A stretch of DNA of 64,000 nt from Benincasa hispida (taxonomy: Eukaryota > Streptophyta > Magnoliopsida > Cucurbitales > Cucurbitaceae): the NCBI RefSeq assembly GCF_009727055.1, contig NC_052354.1:40084513-40148512 (forward strand), in the 5' to 3' direction. Positions 10,746-22,655 of the stretch are shown here, piece by piece. Under the pieces are notes generated by a model. That model had not been told where the DNA came from and searched no databases. It saw only the letters and a list, made by a program, of their open reading frames with translations. Each line of letters starts with the position of its first letter. The first letter of the stretch is position 1. The translations under genes and the position numbers were made by a program.

Positions 10746-12088
10746 ACAACATCATTAATAGTAGAAACTTACATTTCACCAAGATGACCATAGGTGACAT
10801 GACCTGAATCTTGAGTGAGTTATGAACTCCTGCCTATGAAGGCGATCCTTTGATTTGCATGGGTGAGAGTGGTCAGTTCGTCGATTCAATATGCCTACCA
10901 TTTAGGGAATTTCTCTAATTGGGAGCTGGGAACACAACTGCACAAGATAGAATTTACTCCTTCCCTAATATTGGGGTAAGTAGATAAATTGCTCTCTTAA
11001 GGACTAATTTAGGGGTTTTAACAATGTGATGCCACACCTTCTCTTGGGTCAAGAAGGGTTTGGTCATAGTTGGATTATGACTTATTGTTCATTAGAGGGA
11101 TCAATGGTACATAAGGACTTAGAAGTAATTACAAGAGCAAAACGGTAATGCTAGTCTAGTTTACTTATGAGTAATTTCTGAAGAGTCGTCGCATTGTTAA
11201 CTAGTTATATCCAATGGACACAGAAATATATCTGTAGTGCGAAGAGTGCAGTTGTCAGCCTTTAGTGGAGTGACTGACAGTTAATGGATGTTGGGTAATT
11301 TAATTAAAGGAGTTTAATTAATTAGCCAAGTGTCATTGGAGCTTTAATCTACAGGTCCATAAGGTCCCCTCTGTAGCTCAATTGGGATTATTGAGAATTA
11401 AATTAATTTTAGATTAATTTAAATTGTTCAAATTAATTGAGAAAATTAATTATATGATATAATTAATTTAAATTACTTATATGTCATATAATCAACATAA
11501 TGTATTTGATAAATTATAATATAAAATTTATTTGAGATGAAGTAAATATTTTAATATGATTCAAATATTAATTAAATGAATTGGATTCATATATATTTAA
11601 TGCAAAATTGATTTATATTAAATACCATAAATTATTGAGAGAATTCAAACTATATGTTATATTGTATTTGATACAATAATATAAAATCAGTAGGTTATGT
11701 GTTATATTCGATATAAAATATACTTTAATATGTACTATATGATAAGTTGGTTATCATATGTATATATTAAATTGATTTTAAATTTAACTTTGAATTTACT
11801 TGAAGGAGGGAGTTATGTAACTCCCTCCCCCCTTAATTCTCTCGCCAAAAACGTGAGAATGGGAGTCGGAGGAGGTGGTTTTTCATTTTAGTCTTCTTCC
11901 CCAAAACAAAATAGAGAGGGTCTGTGAAAAAGTGCAAACATACAATTTCCCAAACAAATATTCTCTTATATTTAATTTTTCCTCTACCAAAGTTGAGAGC
12001 AAAGCCCACAACTCTTGCTCCTATTTCTACCCTAAGGAGAATACAGAGGTCTCATTATTGTTAGTGTCCAAACAAATTGAGATTTGTA

Positions 12089-13809
12089 TGTCCACTTAAT
12101 AACCTTGCTATTCCAACAAGGGATAAAGATGAGTGGACTCTTTAGAGATTTTGGGAGAAGAAAAGTTTTTTTTTTTTTTTTTTAAATAATAGAGTATTCT
12201 TGAATAAAATTTTTAAAAGAGAATTTTTCTCCTCATAATTTTTTTTTTCAGGTATCTACTACTTTTTCTTCTGTATTCTCAATACATAAATGAAGGAGAG
12301 GATGGAGGGAGTTACATAACTCCCTCACGTGAAAAACCAACAAATAACTCCCCTAAAGTGGAGACTTATTTTTATTATATTAAATATAATATATAGTAAT
12401 ATCTATATGATTAATTAATTAACCTTTCATTAATTAACTATATATTATGCATCTTAATCATATTAGAATGCAATTCTCTCTTATAACCTATAGTTTTAAT
12501 ATGAATCTCATTCACATTAATTTTAACCTATAGTATTTATTTGAATTTCATTCATATAAATATACTTGAATCTTATTCAAGTATTTAATCTCTCACATAA
12601 TATATAGTTTTAAATATAAATTATATTTATAATTAACTATATACTTTAATGTATCAATATACATTAGAATTTGTATTAATCATATTAATATAATCATTAC
12701 CTTTGATTCCCTTAAATAATTTGAACCATTTAAATTATTCCAAAAACAATTATCCCTTGTTCAATCCTTAGTGAGCTAACAGGGGACTTTGTGGACCTAT
12801 AAATTAGGAGCTCCAATGATATGAGATTAATTTCTTAAACTCTTTAATTAAATTAATCAACATTAATTAACTACTACACAGTCCATTAAAGACTGACAAC
12901 TGCACTCTTTACACTCTAGATATATATTTTTGTCCACGGATATAACCAATCAATAGTAAGTCGACCCTTCATGAATTACTTGTAACTACATCTAGGTCAA
13001 ATTACCATTTCATCCCTGTAGTTACATCTAATTTCTTAAGTACCATTGATCCCTCTAATGAAAATTAGTTATAGTCCAACTATAAACGAGACCCCTATCT
13101 GGCTAGTGAGAGGGTAAGGTGTTTCATTGTTCAAAACCTGGAATCAGTTCTTAACAAAGAAATTCATCTCTTTTCCCTTAAAACGAGAAGAAATGAATTT
13201 CATCTTGTGTAGTTTTGTTCCTAGCTCCCCACTCAGACAAATCCCAAAAATTGTAGGCTTATTGAGTCAGCGAAACTGGTCACTTTCACCCATACAGATC
13301 AAAGGATCACCTCATAGATAAAATTTTCCAACTCACTCAAGATTAAGGCCAAGTCACTTATAGTCATCCGAGTGAAATGTTAATCTCTACGAGTAACGAC
13401 ATTATAAAGAGAGACTAATCATTTCACTGTCCGATCTCATACAAACTCTTTGTATAAAATACCTCCACTCACATGTCTCCACATGAACGATCAAGATCAA
13501 ATCATTTGTAACACTTTACAATTATTGTAACAATTATAAAATGGGGCATCTATAGTGTCACTAGGATAAGGTACCCAACCTTATCCATATACTATAGATA
13601 TTTAGGTTATTACTTAAATATGTTCCACATGTATGTCAACCACATACATGTTTAAGTTACATAAAATAATCTTGGAACTTAGTTTATTAGATTGGGTTAA
13701 TGCATACTAAATGTGAAATAAAATTACATCTTATTTTATTAAATAAATAATTCGTATACAAAAATTACAAACTACGAAACCCACAAGATTTAGGGTGCCA
13801 ACCCCAACA
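12089..13809 (-). repeat. E: 3' LTR, truncated at its U5 end
   Basis: Starts on the minus strand with TGTTGGGGTTGGCACCCTAA at 13809 and aligns with the 5' LTR of the same element from its start up to a CCACTTAA(C/T)AACCTTGC stretch at the left. It is 1721 bp long against 1944 bp for the 5' LTR, so about 220 bp of U5 are missing. Where it stops, the oppositely oriented LTR of C begins. Confidence 0.8.
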
Positions 13810-13822
13810 ATCTTCCACTTCT
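13810..13822 (-). other. E: polypurine tract
   Basis: On the minus strand AGAAGTGGAAGAT, directly before the 3' LTR. It is a slightly altered form of the AAGTGGGAGAT tract of C. Confidence 0.75.
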
Positions 13823-14722
13823 CCTAAAACTAGTGAGATGTACAATACAAAGCATAAAACAAAGTAGAGTACACAATACAATAAATTAGGATATATACTA
13901 CACCCATTAATATCTCCCAGTTGCCATAGACAAGAAGATGCATGTCCTATATACCTAAATTCTCTAGGTGACTCTAAATAACTTTTGTAAATGGATTGGC
14001 AACATTGTGCTCTGAAGAGATTTTCGTGACAATCACGTCTCCTCGATGTACAATCTCCCAGATGAGATGATATATGTACTCAATGTGCTTCCCTCTCTTG
14101 TTACTTCTAGGTTCCCTGGAATTTGCCATAACACCATTATTATCACAATAAAGGGCGATAGACTTTGACATGTCAAGAACAACTTTCAGGTCTTTCAAAA
14201 ACTTTCTGAGCCTTACAACTTCCTTGGTAGCTTCATAAGCAGCTACATACTCTACCTCTATGGTAGAGTCAGCAAAGTAGGCTTGCTTGGTGCTTCACCA
14301 AACTACTAGCCCTCCGTTAAGAGTGAACACTGATTCTGATGTGGGTTTCCTAAAATCCTTATCAACTTGAAAATCATAGTTAGTGTATCCTGTAAGGATC
14401 AAATCCTCAGCCCCATACACAAGCATGTAGTCCCTCGTTTTCCAAAGATACTTAAAGATGGTCTTACCTGCAGTCCAATGATCAAATCCTGGATTGAACT
14501 GATATTTATTGACAATCCCTACTGTATAGAAAATGTTAGGCTTAGTACACAATATTGCATACATAACACTACCCACAGTTGATGCATAGGGAATTTGTCT
14601 CATTTTCTCAACCTCTTGAGGAGTCGTAGGACACTATTCTTTAGACAATACAATTTCATGCATGAAAGATAATAAACCCCTCTTAGAGTTGTGCATCGAA
14701 TATCTTACAAGAATTTTGTCAA
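13823..14722 (-). pseudogene. E: RT C-terminal part and RNase H
   Basis: Minus-strand frames 14295-14603 and 13974-14198 give Pro-Tyr-Ala-Ser-Thr-Val-Gly-Ser (RT tail), Met-Leu-Val-Tyr-Gly-Ala, Ser-Val-Phe-Thr-Leu-Asn and Leu-Tyr-Cys-Asp-Asn-Asn-Gly (RNase H), then Val-Ala-Asn-Pro-Phe-Thr-Lys, the end of copia pol. The domain order and wording match C (7256-8040). Between the frames the Glu-Ala-Glu-Tyr region is readable on the minus strand near 14240-14265. Confidence 0.85.
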
Positions 14723-16597
14723 TGAAAGGGTTTCAAGAAACCTCACCTTTGAAGACTTTTCTTCGCATTTTTCCTCGAACAATTCACGAATAACTTGAAG
14801 AATTTCTTCAAGATTAACCTTTAACAAGATTGAATACTACCATGAATGTTTCCTTGGTATTCTCAAGGTGAGAACCCAGGAGTGGTGGGTTCTGGCTATT
14901 TTGTTTATGATGGAAAACTTAATGGAGATGAGGAAAGATTGAGAACTCTTTCAAAAACTTAAACATACAAAACTCTTCTATCGTTTACTCTCTTTCTTAA
15001 TCTCGATTCAACCAACCAAGAAGAAGAAGAAACTTTTTCTTTTATTGTACTTGCCCAAAAATAACCACCACTCACTTACGTGGGTAGAGAAAAAAAGAAG
15101 GGGAATGGAGTTGTAACTCCTTTCCTTATTATTAAAATAAAAATAATATAAATATAAATATGATAACTAACTTATCATATTATATATATATATATATTAA
15201 ATTATATGTTATATAAAATATAACATATAACCTATAGTTTTAATATTGTATCACATACAATATAAACTATAGTTTCTTTTCTCTTTTATATGGAATTTAA
15301 TATAAATCATATTTATCTTAAGTTTAACAACTATGAATCCAATTCATAGAAACTATATTTGAATCTCATTCAAATATTTATTTCCTCCTATTAAGCTATA
15401 ATGTATCAAATACATTATGATAATTATATCACATATAATTGAAACAACTTAATTATATCATATATAATTAAATCCCTCTATTATTCTAAACAATTCAAAT
15501 TAATCCCAAAACTGATTCCCAACTAATTCTAGTGAGCTACCAAGGAGACCTCATGGACCTGTAGTTTGAACCTCCGACGGTACATGAATAATTAATTAAA
15601 CTCTTTAATTACATTATTCACCATCCGTTAACTGTCGGGTACTCCACAAAAGATCGACAGTTGCACTCTTCGTACTACAGATAAATCTCTTTGTCCATTG
15701 GATATAACCAATCAACAGTACGATGACTCTTCACAAATTGCTCGTAAGTACAGTTAGGCCAAATGACCGTTTTGCCTCTGAGTTACATATAACTTCTTAA
15801 GTACCACTGATCTCTATAATGAACAACAGATCATAGTCCAACTATGACTAAACCCCTTTTGGGCCAGGAGAGAGTGTGACGCCACATTGTTCAAGACTTG
15901 GAATCAGCTTTTAAGGGAACAATTTATCTACTTACCCCTACCTCGAGGAAGGAGTGAATTTCATCTTGTGTAGTTGTGTTCTCAACTCCCCAATCAGACG
16001 AATCCTCAAAATGGTAGGCTTGTTGTGTCGGCGATCTGGCCACTCTCACCCATACAAATCAAAGGACCATCCTCATAGGTAGGAGTTCACAACTCACTCA
16101 GGATTCAAGTCATGTTACCTATAGTCATCCTAGTGAAATGTAAGTCTCTATTATGAGCGGTGTTATATAATGAGACTAAACATTTCGTGGTCTAGTCTTA
16201 TACAAAGTTCTTTATATAGAATATCCCTACTCATATGTCTATACATGAATGATCAGGATCTAGATCATTTGTAGCACTTTACAACAATTGTAACATCTAC
16301 AAAGCAAGCCTTACTCGTAATATCACTAGGATAAGGTACTCAGCCTTATCAATCTACTATAAACCATTTAAGACATCACTTAAACATGATCCACCTATAT
16401 ATCTCTACATACATGTTTAAGTTACAAAGATAACCTTAGATGTTAATTTATTAGTTTATGATTAATGCAATTAAAATATCATATATTTGATAGGCAATGA
16501 ATAAAATATCATCTATTTTATTAAATACACAATGAGTTTGTTCAATAATATTTACAAACTATAGGATCCTATGAGATTTAGGGCATCAATCCCAACA
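14723..16597 (-). repeat. LTR copy N2 (1875 bp) nested in RT of E
   Basis: Minus-strand start TGTTGGGATTGATGCCCTAA at 16597, end in CTTTCA at 14723. The two flanks do not join: comparing with C (7056 versus 7275), about 210 bp of RT including the Tyr-Val-Asp-Asp box are missing between them, and the flanking pentamers differ (GTCAA, CAAGA). The LTR therefore did not simply insert and recombine. A deletion or a recombination with another copy accompanied it. Confidence 0.8.
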
Positions 16598-17200
16598 CAA
16601 GATTCATCAACATTTTTTTCAAAGCCATAAGACTTGATTGCAATATCAAATCGTATATTTCAAGATTGAGATGTTTGATTTCAGTCTATAAATGGATCGA
16701 TTAAGCTTGCAAACCATTTTCTTTTCACCTTATTTAATGAATCCCTTTTGTTGCTGCATGTAAATGGTCTCTTCATGATTATATTCAGAAATACAGTCTT
16801 GATGTCCATTTTCAATATTTCATAGTCATAATATGTGGTAATGGACAAAAGAATACAGATAGACTTAATCATGGCAACAAATGAGAAAGTGTCTTCATGG
16901 TCCAGTCCCTCAACCTTGGTATAACTCTTTGCCACAAGTCGAGTCTTAAAGGTTTATACCTTACCATATACACCTCTTTTGCTCTTATAGATCCATTTGC
17001 AACCTATAGATTTTACCCCATCATGTTGATTTACAAGATCCTATAAAAAATTTAAGTATATAAACTCCCTTTCGAGATCTATAGCCTTAACATATTCATC
17101 TTGATCCACATCGTTCATTGCTTGTTTATAGGTCAATGGATCCTCAACGTCGCCATCTGATATGATAGTTAAGGTTTCTGTTAAATCCATATAATGAGTA
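16598..17200 (-). pseudogene. E: reverse transcriptase N-terminal half
   Basis: On the minus strand Gly-Cys-Lys-Trp-Ile-Tyr-Lys, Leu-Val-Ala-Lys-Ser-Tyr-Thr-Lys (usually Lys-Gly-Tyr-Thr-Gln), Asp-Thr-Phe-Ser and Lys-Met-Asp-Ile-Lys-Thr-Val-Phe-Leu-Asn follow one another, as in C at 6650-6880. Frame stops occur. The domain ends at the nested LTR. Confidence 0.85.
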
Positions 17201-18181
17201 GATGGGTTAGAAACCCTCTCACTACGTCAAGACATCCTCAACTCTTGAGGAAGATGTGATTGTCTAGGTGAACCAACATCAACAACTCTTGTTAATGTAC
17301 TAGTTTCTTCCATAACTCTTGTTGAAGTTTCAGTAGTTTTTACTTAAAACTTGTTCGACACGATTTTATTGTACGGTTTGTGCTCCCTAATGTAATTCCC
17401 TTCCAAAAATGTAGCATTTGTCAATAGAAATACTTTATTTTCTTTAGGATCATAGAAGTAACCACCCCTTATTTCCTTGGGATAACCTACAAATAGGCAT
17501 AATTTTGAACGAGGTTCCAATTTCTTTGGATTTTCCTAAAGCACTTGTGTTGGGCAATCCCAAATCCTGAAGTGTTGTAAACTACCTTTATGACCTCTAT
17601 ATAATTTCAAAAGAGTTTCAAAAATGCTTTTGGATGGAACATTGTTCAAAATATAAGTTGTAATCATTACTGCATAACCCCAAAACGAACCAGGTAACTG
17701 AGCATAACTCATCATAGATCAGACCATGTCCAACAATATTCTATTTCTCCTTTCTGACACATCATTTTGCTAAGATGTACCAAGTTCCGAGAGTTAGGAT
17801 GTGATTCCATGTTCTATCATATAGTTCTGGAATCTTAAATCCATTTATTCTCCACCTCGATTTGATCAAAGTGTTTTGATAGTTTTGCCTAATGAATTCT
17901 TAGCTTCAGCTTTATACTCCTTAAACTTTTCAAGGTCAGACTTGTGTTGCATTAGGTAAATATGCACATATCCTGACTAATCATCTATGGAAGAGATAAA
18001 ATATTCAAACCCTCCTCTTGCCTTAAACATTCATAGGACCACAAAGGTCTTAATATACAAGTTCTATGGGTTCTTTGGCTTTATAACCTTTTCCAGTAAA
18101 AGGTCTTTTTGTTGTTTTGCCTTCAAGGCATGACCCATATATAGGTAAACAAATTTCTTCCAACTCGCTTAGAAGTCCACT
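17200..18181 (-). pseudogene. E: integrase core and C-terminal part
   Basis: Minus-strand reading gives Ser-Cys-Leu-Glu-Gly-Lys (end of the zinc region, about 18105-18125), an Arg-Gly-Gly-Glu stretch near 17860, Val-Ser-Glu-Arg-Arg-Asn (the third catalytic residue, Glu) near 17745, Trp-Gly-Tyr-Ala-Val-Met near 17670 and Leu-Phe-Val-Gly-Tyr-Pro-Lys-Glu near 17490. Numerous stops. It is the minus-strand counterpart of C 5640-6480 and shows what was lost at the LTR scar in C. Confidence 0.85.
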
Positions 18182-19624
18182 AATAACGTGTAGAAATACA
18201 AGTTATTTGTGCCTCTTTCTTAGAACATGCGATTACGAGAAGGAAGAAAATGAACCATTCATGAGTGAATTTATATGTAAAAATCAAAGTTGCGTGAAGC
18301 TTCTTAAACGCACACGCTGACCGCATTTTATGGGTAAAGTACGCCAAAGCTTGAATTTTGCAAGAAAACTCAGGAATATGCGCTGATCCTTTAAGAAGTA
18401 TGCAGAGGACGCATGCCTCAGTATTTCTGAAGTCGTATCAACTGATACTCTGACAATTTCCTAGCCATTGACCATGATGTAGCGTTGACGTTCTCACCTA
18501 CCTTGACAAATGATAACAACCAATCAGTGTGGGGATCCCAACCCAAAGTAGAGCAAGGTTCTAGAAATAGAACCTCAGTGCTAGAAGAAAAGACATCAAT
18601 CGAAAAACCAAGAGTTGTAGAGAATATTCCACTATCACTTTCCATCCCATCTCATCAGTAAAGGAGAAGGATTTCGAAAGGGTCTCACCTGCTTCATCCA
18701 CTATGTCAAAGCTAACAGACTATTTATCGAGAGACTGATATCAATCACGAATCCATATTCATTCTTCTGCTTTTAACGTGTTGTAGTACTTGTTTGACTA
18801 AGATATCAGATAGCTTGTATTCGAACTCTTTTTATTAACTTAATATCATCATCAGGTTCATCTCTATCTCATCTCATAATTGTTCAGTTGTCATTACCTT
18901 CCCCATGCATCACTAAATCTCATACGGCAAAGTGGAAAATCACTTTTATGATTTAAATCAAGTTTGAAGGTTCTATCATGTTTGTTTAACATATTTTGAT
19001 GTTACACTTGTCTGTGAAAACAGAGCCAAATAGCATAGTTGTCGTCTCGAGAGAGAGATGGTAGCAAAACCTGTTAAGTAAAGCAAGAAATATTTCTAGA
19101 GATAGAAACAACCTCGCGTTCTCATTACTCCCTCTTATGCATCATAGAAATATGACTAGTAGAAGCAATCACCAAGAGGTGTATGTCAATCAGGGGTATG
19201 AATCGTGATAGCATCTCCAATAAGATTTACTGAGTTAAGTAGCCACTTTCCCTCAAGCTCTTTCACATCCATGTACTCTATTGAATCTGCAGCATCACAC
19301 TTTTACTCAGGTGTAACTCTTACCTGGTTTTGGTTATTTAGAATTCTTTTATCGTATTGATTTAAGCTGTCACATAAACACATCGCATCTTTAATTCCCA
19401 TTCATGAATCACTGTTGTTAAGCACAATGATTTCAAATCCTTGTGTTCAACCTTAGGTTACCCTAAGCAACTCGTCATCATGTTACACTTGGCTGGTGAA
19501 CAAGAAAACTTGTGACTAGTGTATGTTTATTAAGATTGATCACATAGACTCATTATCACATAGCAATTTTGAGCTACGAAATCTTCGCATATTTTATTCA
19601 TAACAAGTTTGTGGCGCCGTTTAA
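18182..19624. other. Unidentified 1.44-kb insert in element E
   Basis: This stretch has no copia counterpart. It is bracketed by two diverged copies (18124-18181 and 19625-19682, about 88% alike by eye) of a 57-bp piece of the GAG-pre-integrase region. Its base composition is less AT-rich than the LTRs. A plus-strand frame is open from 18446 to 18658 (71 codons, ending TAA) and has a mixed, protein-like composition (Asp-His-Asp-Val-Ala-Leu-Thr-Phe, Val-Trp-Gly-Ser-Gln-Pro). The minus frame 18418-18645 is its mirror. I cannot assign a function or a mobile-element class. Confidence 0.5.
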
Positions 19625-20250
19625 AGCATGACCCATATATAGGTAAAATGTTTTCTTCTAACTCGTTTAGAAGTCCACTTTTAACCAACCTCTCATTCAT
19701 ATTAAGATTTATGTTACCTAATTTTAGATGCCAAAGATGGGCAATTTCATTAAGAGAAACTTTTGTCTTTTATGTTGATCTATTGCAATTCTGAAAATTT
19801 CAGTATTAAGAAGCGCTCTAAATGCTAACAACCTTAGCATATATTAATTATTCTCTAGGTTTGTCAAACAAATATGAATACCATTTATATAAATAAATGA
19901 TTTACTTACATTAAGTGAAATAGTATAATTTTTTTCTAGCAAAGCATTTCCAAAAATTAGGTTCCTTCTCAAACCAGGAACCACACAAACATTCTTTAAA
20001 AGAAGAAAAGATTTCTTGAAGAGTAATTTCACACTTCCCACTGCCACTACTGAGATTACCTACCATGTTCCAACATGCATGGTCATCTTGCCAGTCTCAA
20101 GCTGCTGCTAGAAACTAATTCCTTGAAAAGAAGAACAAACGTGATTAGTGACCTCTGAATCAATTATCCAAGTCGAATTATCATTCTCCACCAAACAAGT
20201 TTTTAGAACTAGTAAATCATATTTACCTTGCTTGACCTTCTTTTTCTTCA
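19625..20250 (-). pseudogene. E: protease and first copy of GAG-pre-integrase region
   Basis: Minus strand: Lys-Tyr-Asp-Leu-Leu-Val, then Trp-Ile-Ile-Asp-Ser-Glu-Val-Thr-Asn-His-Val, where the protease triplet Asp-Ser-Gly has become Asp-Ser-Glu (about 20145-20165). An open stretch (19844-20047) holds Val-Val-Pro-Gly-Leu-Arg-Arg-Asn-Leu-Ile, and Leu-Trp-His-Leu-Lys-Leu-Gly-Asn is the zinc region start near 19735. The second Gly-Leu-Leu-x-Glu-Leu-Glu-Glu copy is at 18124-18181 across the insert. It is inactive by active-site change and by stops. Confidence 0.8.
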
Positions 20251-20259
20251 CTAAATATT

Positions 20260-21118
20260 TGGAACAGTTCTATTACCAATGTCCCTCCTGGTTGCAATGG
20301 AAACAGTTTTCTTTGGTAACCTTGACTTTCTTGCTCTTCTGGGCTGCAGCAGGTTTAGCTTTATTCCTCTGACCTCCCTTCTTCTTCTTCCATTTATTGG
20401 TGCCAAAGGAAGAAGTCATAGACTTGGTTCTAGAGGTCGAATCTCTATGGAACTTCTTAGAAGAAGTGGCAATATTTGTCTCTCCATTCTGGCCCTTAAC
20501 TTTCATCAAGGACTTGAAAGTATATAGCTCGTTGAGAAAGGTGGCCAGGGTATAGTCTCACTTGTTCAAAACAACATTACTACGGAACTGCAGGAAACTC
20601 ATCGGTGGAGATTTTAGAATAAAGTTAACTTGACTGACCTCATCAATGACGGTCCCATTCATTTCAGCCACATTGAAATAGACCATCATATTGAGAATGT
20701 GTTTTCGCACTAATGTCCCCTCTTGCATATGGACATTGAAAATGAAATTCAAAGCATCATGCTTGATCTGTGAGGATAATTGTCCAAAAATTTCTCATAG
20801 TGAATCCATAATCTCATGTATAGTAGCCATGGATTCTTATTTCTTTGCCATGACTTCAGTTAAGCTAGCAAGAATGCACGCTCTGGCCTTTTCATTTTTC
20901 TTGGTCCACCTCTCATATGCATCCCGAAGATTTCGAGATGTAGTTGGAGTAGGGACCTGAGGACACTCCTCAAGTATGACAACCCTCAGGTCATAAATAA
21001 TGAGTACAGTATTGATCGTGTTTTTCCAGCTAGCGTAGTTATCACCAGTTAATTTATCAGCACTAAGTAGATTGATTGTAGAGCTAGTCATTTTTTTAAG
21101 TTTGCTAGAAACATACAA
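20260..21118 (-). pseudogene. E: gag with CCHC zinc knuckle
   Basis: Three minus-strand frames in order. 20837-21118 starts near Met-Thr-Ser-Ser-Thr-Ile-Asn-Leu-Leu with Leu-Thr-Gly-Asp-Asn-Tyr-Ala-Ser-Trp-Lys (the N-terminal DUF4219-like gag start). 20558-20752 has Asn-Met-Met-Val-Tyr-Phe-Asn-Val-Ala-Glu (capsid). 20273-20509 is a Lys-rich stretch ending Cys-Phe-His-Cys-Asn-Gln-Glu-Gly-His-Trp, the zinc knuckle. Frames are separated by stops near 20837 and 20540. The likely real start is the internal Met at 21091, which carries the family's Met-Thr-Ser-Ser start, not the Met at 21118. Gag would coat and package the element RNA. Confidence 0.88.
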
Positions 21119-22237
21119 ATTAGTTATATTAGTTTCATGAAAAACAATTTGAATCTAATCAAGTTTAGCCAAATTTTAATGTATCTTATGTGACACCTAA
21201 TTTTGCAATGATGCTTCAATGATTTATAATAAAAATCACCAAAGAGTGGTCAGTTATCCCTTCACTGTATTGAGACATTCTCCACCAATCATTACACCAG
21301 AATAACTCTTATTTCTATCATGATTAGTCACCATTGTTCAGTCAAGAAATTATTTACTTAACAATTTCTTGTAAGTGTGACCCTTTATTTTATACCCTAT
21401 ATTTCTACCCCAATGAGCCAATCAAAGGGAAAAAAAGATTGGGAAAAAAACTAAAGAATCATATCCTTTACTAGAGTTTTTGATCAATTTTATGCTAACA
21501 CTTTCCAAATGGGGACAAAAGCAAACAATGCCATGAAGCCAAGCATGAAATCTCACTATAAACCAATGAAAGAGATCGATGTGTTGACATACATCCCTCT
21601 TTCACTTACTATAAACACTTTCTCTATTCACCTTGATGTTGACCTATGCAAATACCTTTCAAAGGGGGACACAAGCAAAAGTGCCATGAAGCCGAACATA
21701 GATCTCACAGTGTGAAGTTTTAGGGAGAACATGGAAAGAAATTGATATATCATATGTATATCATTTTTCTTCCACTAAGTGTTTTAAACCTAGGGTTTAT
21801 TACTTAGGTAAATCTGGCTAATAATTTATCTAAGTAATTTGATAATATATTATTACAATTTATTAAACACTTTAATAAATTTAATCATGTATTGCATGCT
21901 TATGAAATGGTTGTCTAATTCACCTTCCCGATCAGTTCTCAGGTAGGGTTGTTCTGTTTTCATCAGCTTAAATACCCCAATCCTAGACATAATCTACCTT
22001 AGATAAAGGTCCCCCTTATAGACAACTAATTTTAAATTTAATCTTTATTGCATTCATTTTAATCCTATTAAAACAAATATAAAAGATTAATCTATTTCTA
22101 ATCATATTAGAAATATTTTGAACATAAGTCTAGGGTGAATTAATTTTAAACCATTTAAAATTGTTTAAGACCAATGTTTGCATGCAACTCTTGGTTATAG
22201 ATTTTAATCTTTTCATTAAGCTTATAACTCTTATAGA

Positions 22238-22357
22238 TTAATGAAGCATTAAAACCAAGAACATGCATCTAATGACGTTAATGAAGCATTAAAACCTACA
22301 ACATGCATATAATGACGTTAATGAAGCATTAAAACCTACAACATGCATCTATTGACA
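22238..22357. repeat. Three tandem 40-bp units in leader of E
   Basis: Units begin at 22238, 22278 and 22318 with TTAATGAAGCATTAAAACC and continue with ACATGCAT and a TGACGTTA-like end. They differ at only a few bases. Confidence 0.85.
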
Positions 22358-22499
22358 TTAATTAAATATAACAATTATATTTACTAAGTAATGTCATGCT
22401 CAATAAATTCCATTTCCATCATATAATATAAAAATTATATTAATCTCTAATGAAAATATTATATTAATCTCTAATGAAAATAAAACATACTCATCATAC

Positions 22500-22655
22500 A
22501 ATATAACATTTATATTAAAGTATGATGCATGGATATACTTAATGAAACATGCAACCATATAATATAACACTTATATTAAACATGATGCATGTGCATACTT
22601 ATAAAATCATGCAACTATGTAATATAACACTTATATTAAATCTGCTGCATGACTA
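22500..22655. repeat. About 2.6 tandem 60-bp units in leader of E
   Basis: Units begin at about 22500, 22561 and 22621 with AATATAACA(T/C)TTATATTAAA and continue with GATGCATG and ATACTT. They are more diverged than the 40-bp block just upstream. Confidence 0.75.

Larger units (their letters stand above)
4317..12088 (+). mobile_element. Element C: long-LTR Ty1/copia retrotransposon, 3' part
   Basis: Coding remnants in copia order (GAG-pre-integrase, integrase, RT, RNase H), then a polypurine tract AAGTGGGAGAT and a 3' LTR starting TGATGGGGTTGG. It has been opened twice, by an LTR copy at 4635-5622 in the integrase region and by a solo LTR at 8629-10745 in the 3' LTR. Its 5' half is missing, probably pushed out of the window by element A. 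Element E (minus strand), K and G belong to the same group. At 12088 the 3' LTR stops within its U5 part, where the oppositely oriented E LTR begins. Confidence 0.85.
8212..12088 (+). repeat. C: 3' LTR, split by a solo LTR and truncated
   Basis: Left part 8212-8628 starts TGATGGGGTTGGTGCCCTAA. Right part 10746-12088 resumes at the same point of the LTR: the stretch reading from GTCTCATTATATAAC into CATTAATAG...ACTTACATTTC matches the uninterrupted order in the LTR at 14723-16597 read on the minus strand. Together about 1.76 kb. The last 30-40 bp of U5 are missing at the junction with the E LTR. No gene is seen. The strongly AT-rich middle (11390-11800) is normal for these LTRs. Confidence 0.8.

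Noticed and set aside
12089..13809. Head-to-head LTRs as a large palindromic DNA transposon
   Set aside because: Both sides carry copia LTR starts with polypurine tracts and pol sequence next to them; they are two separate LTRs.
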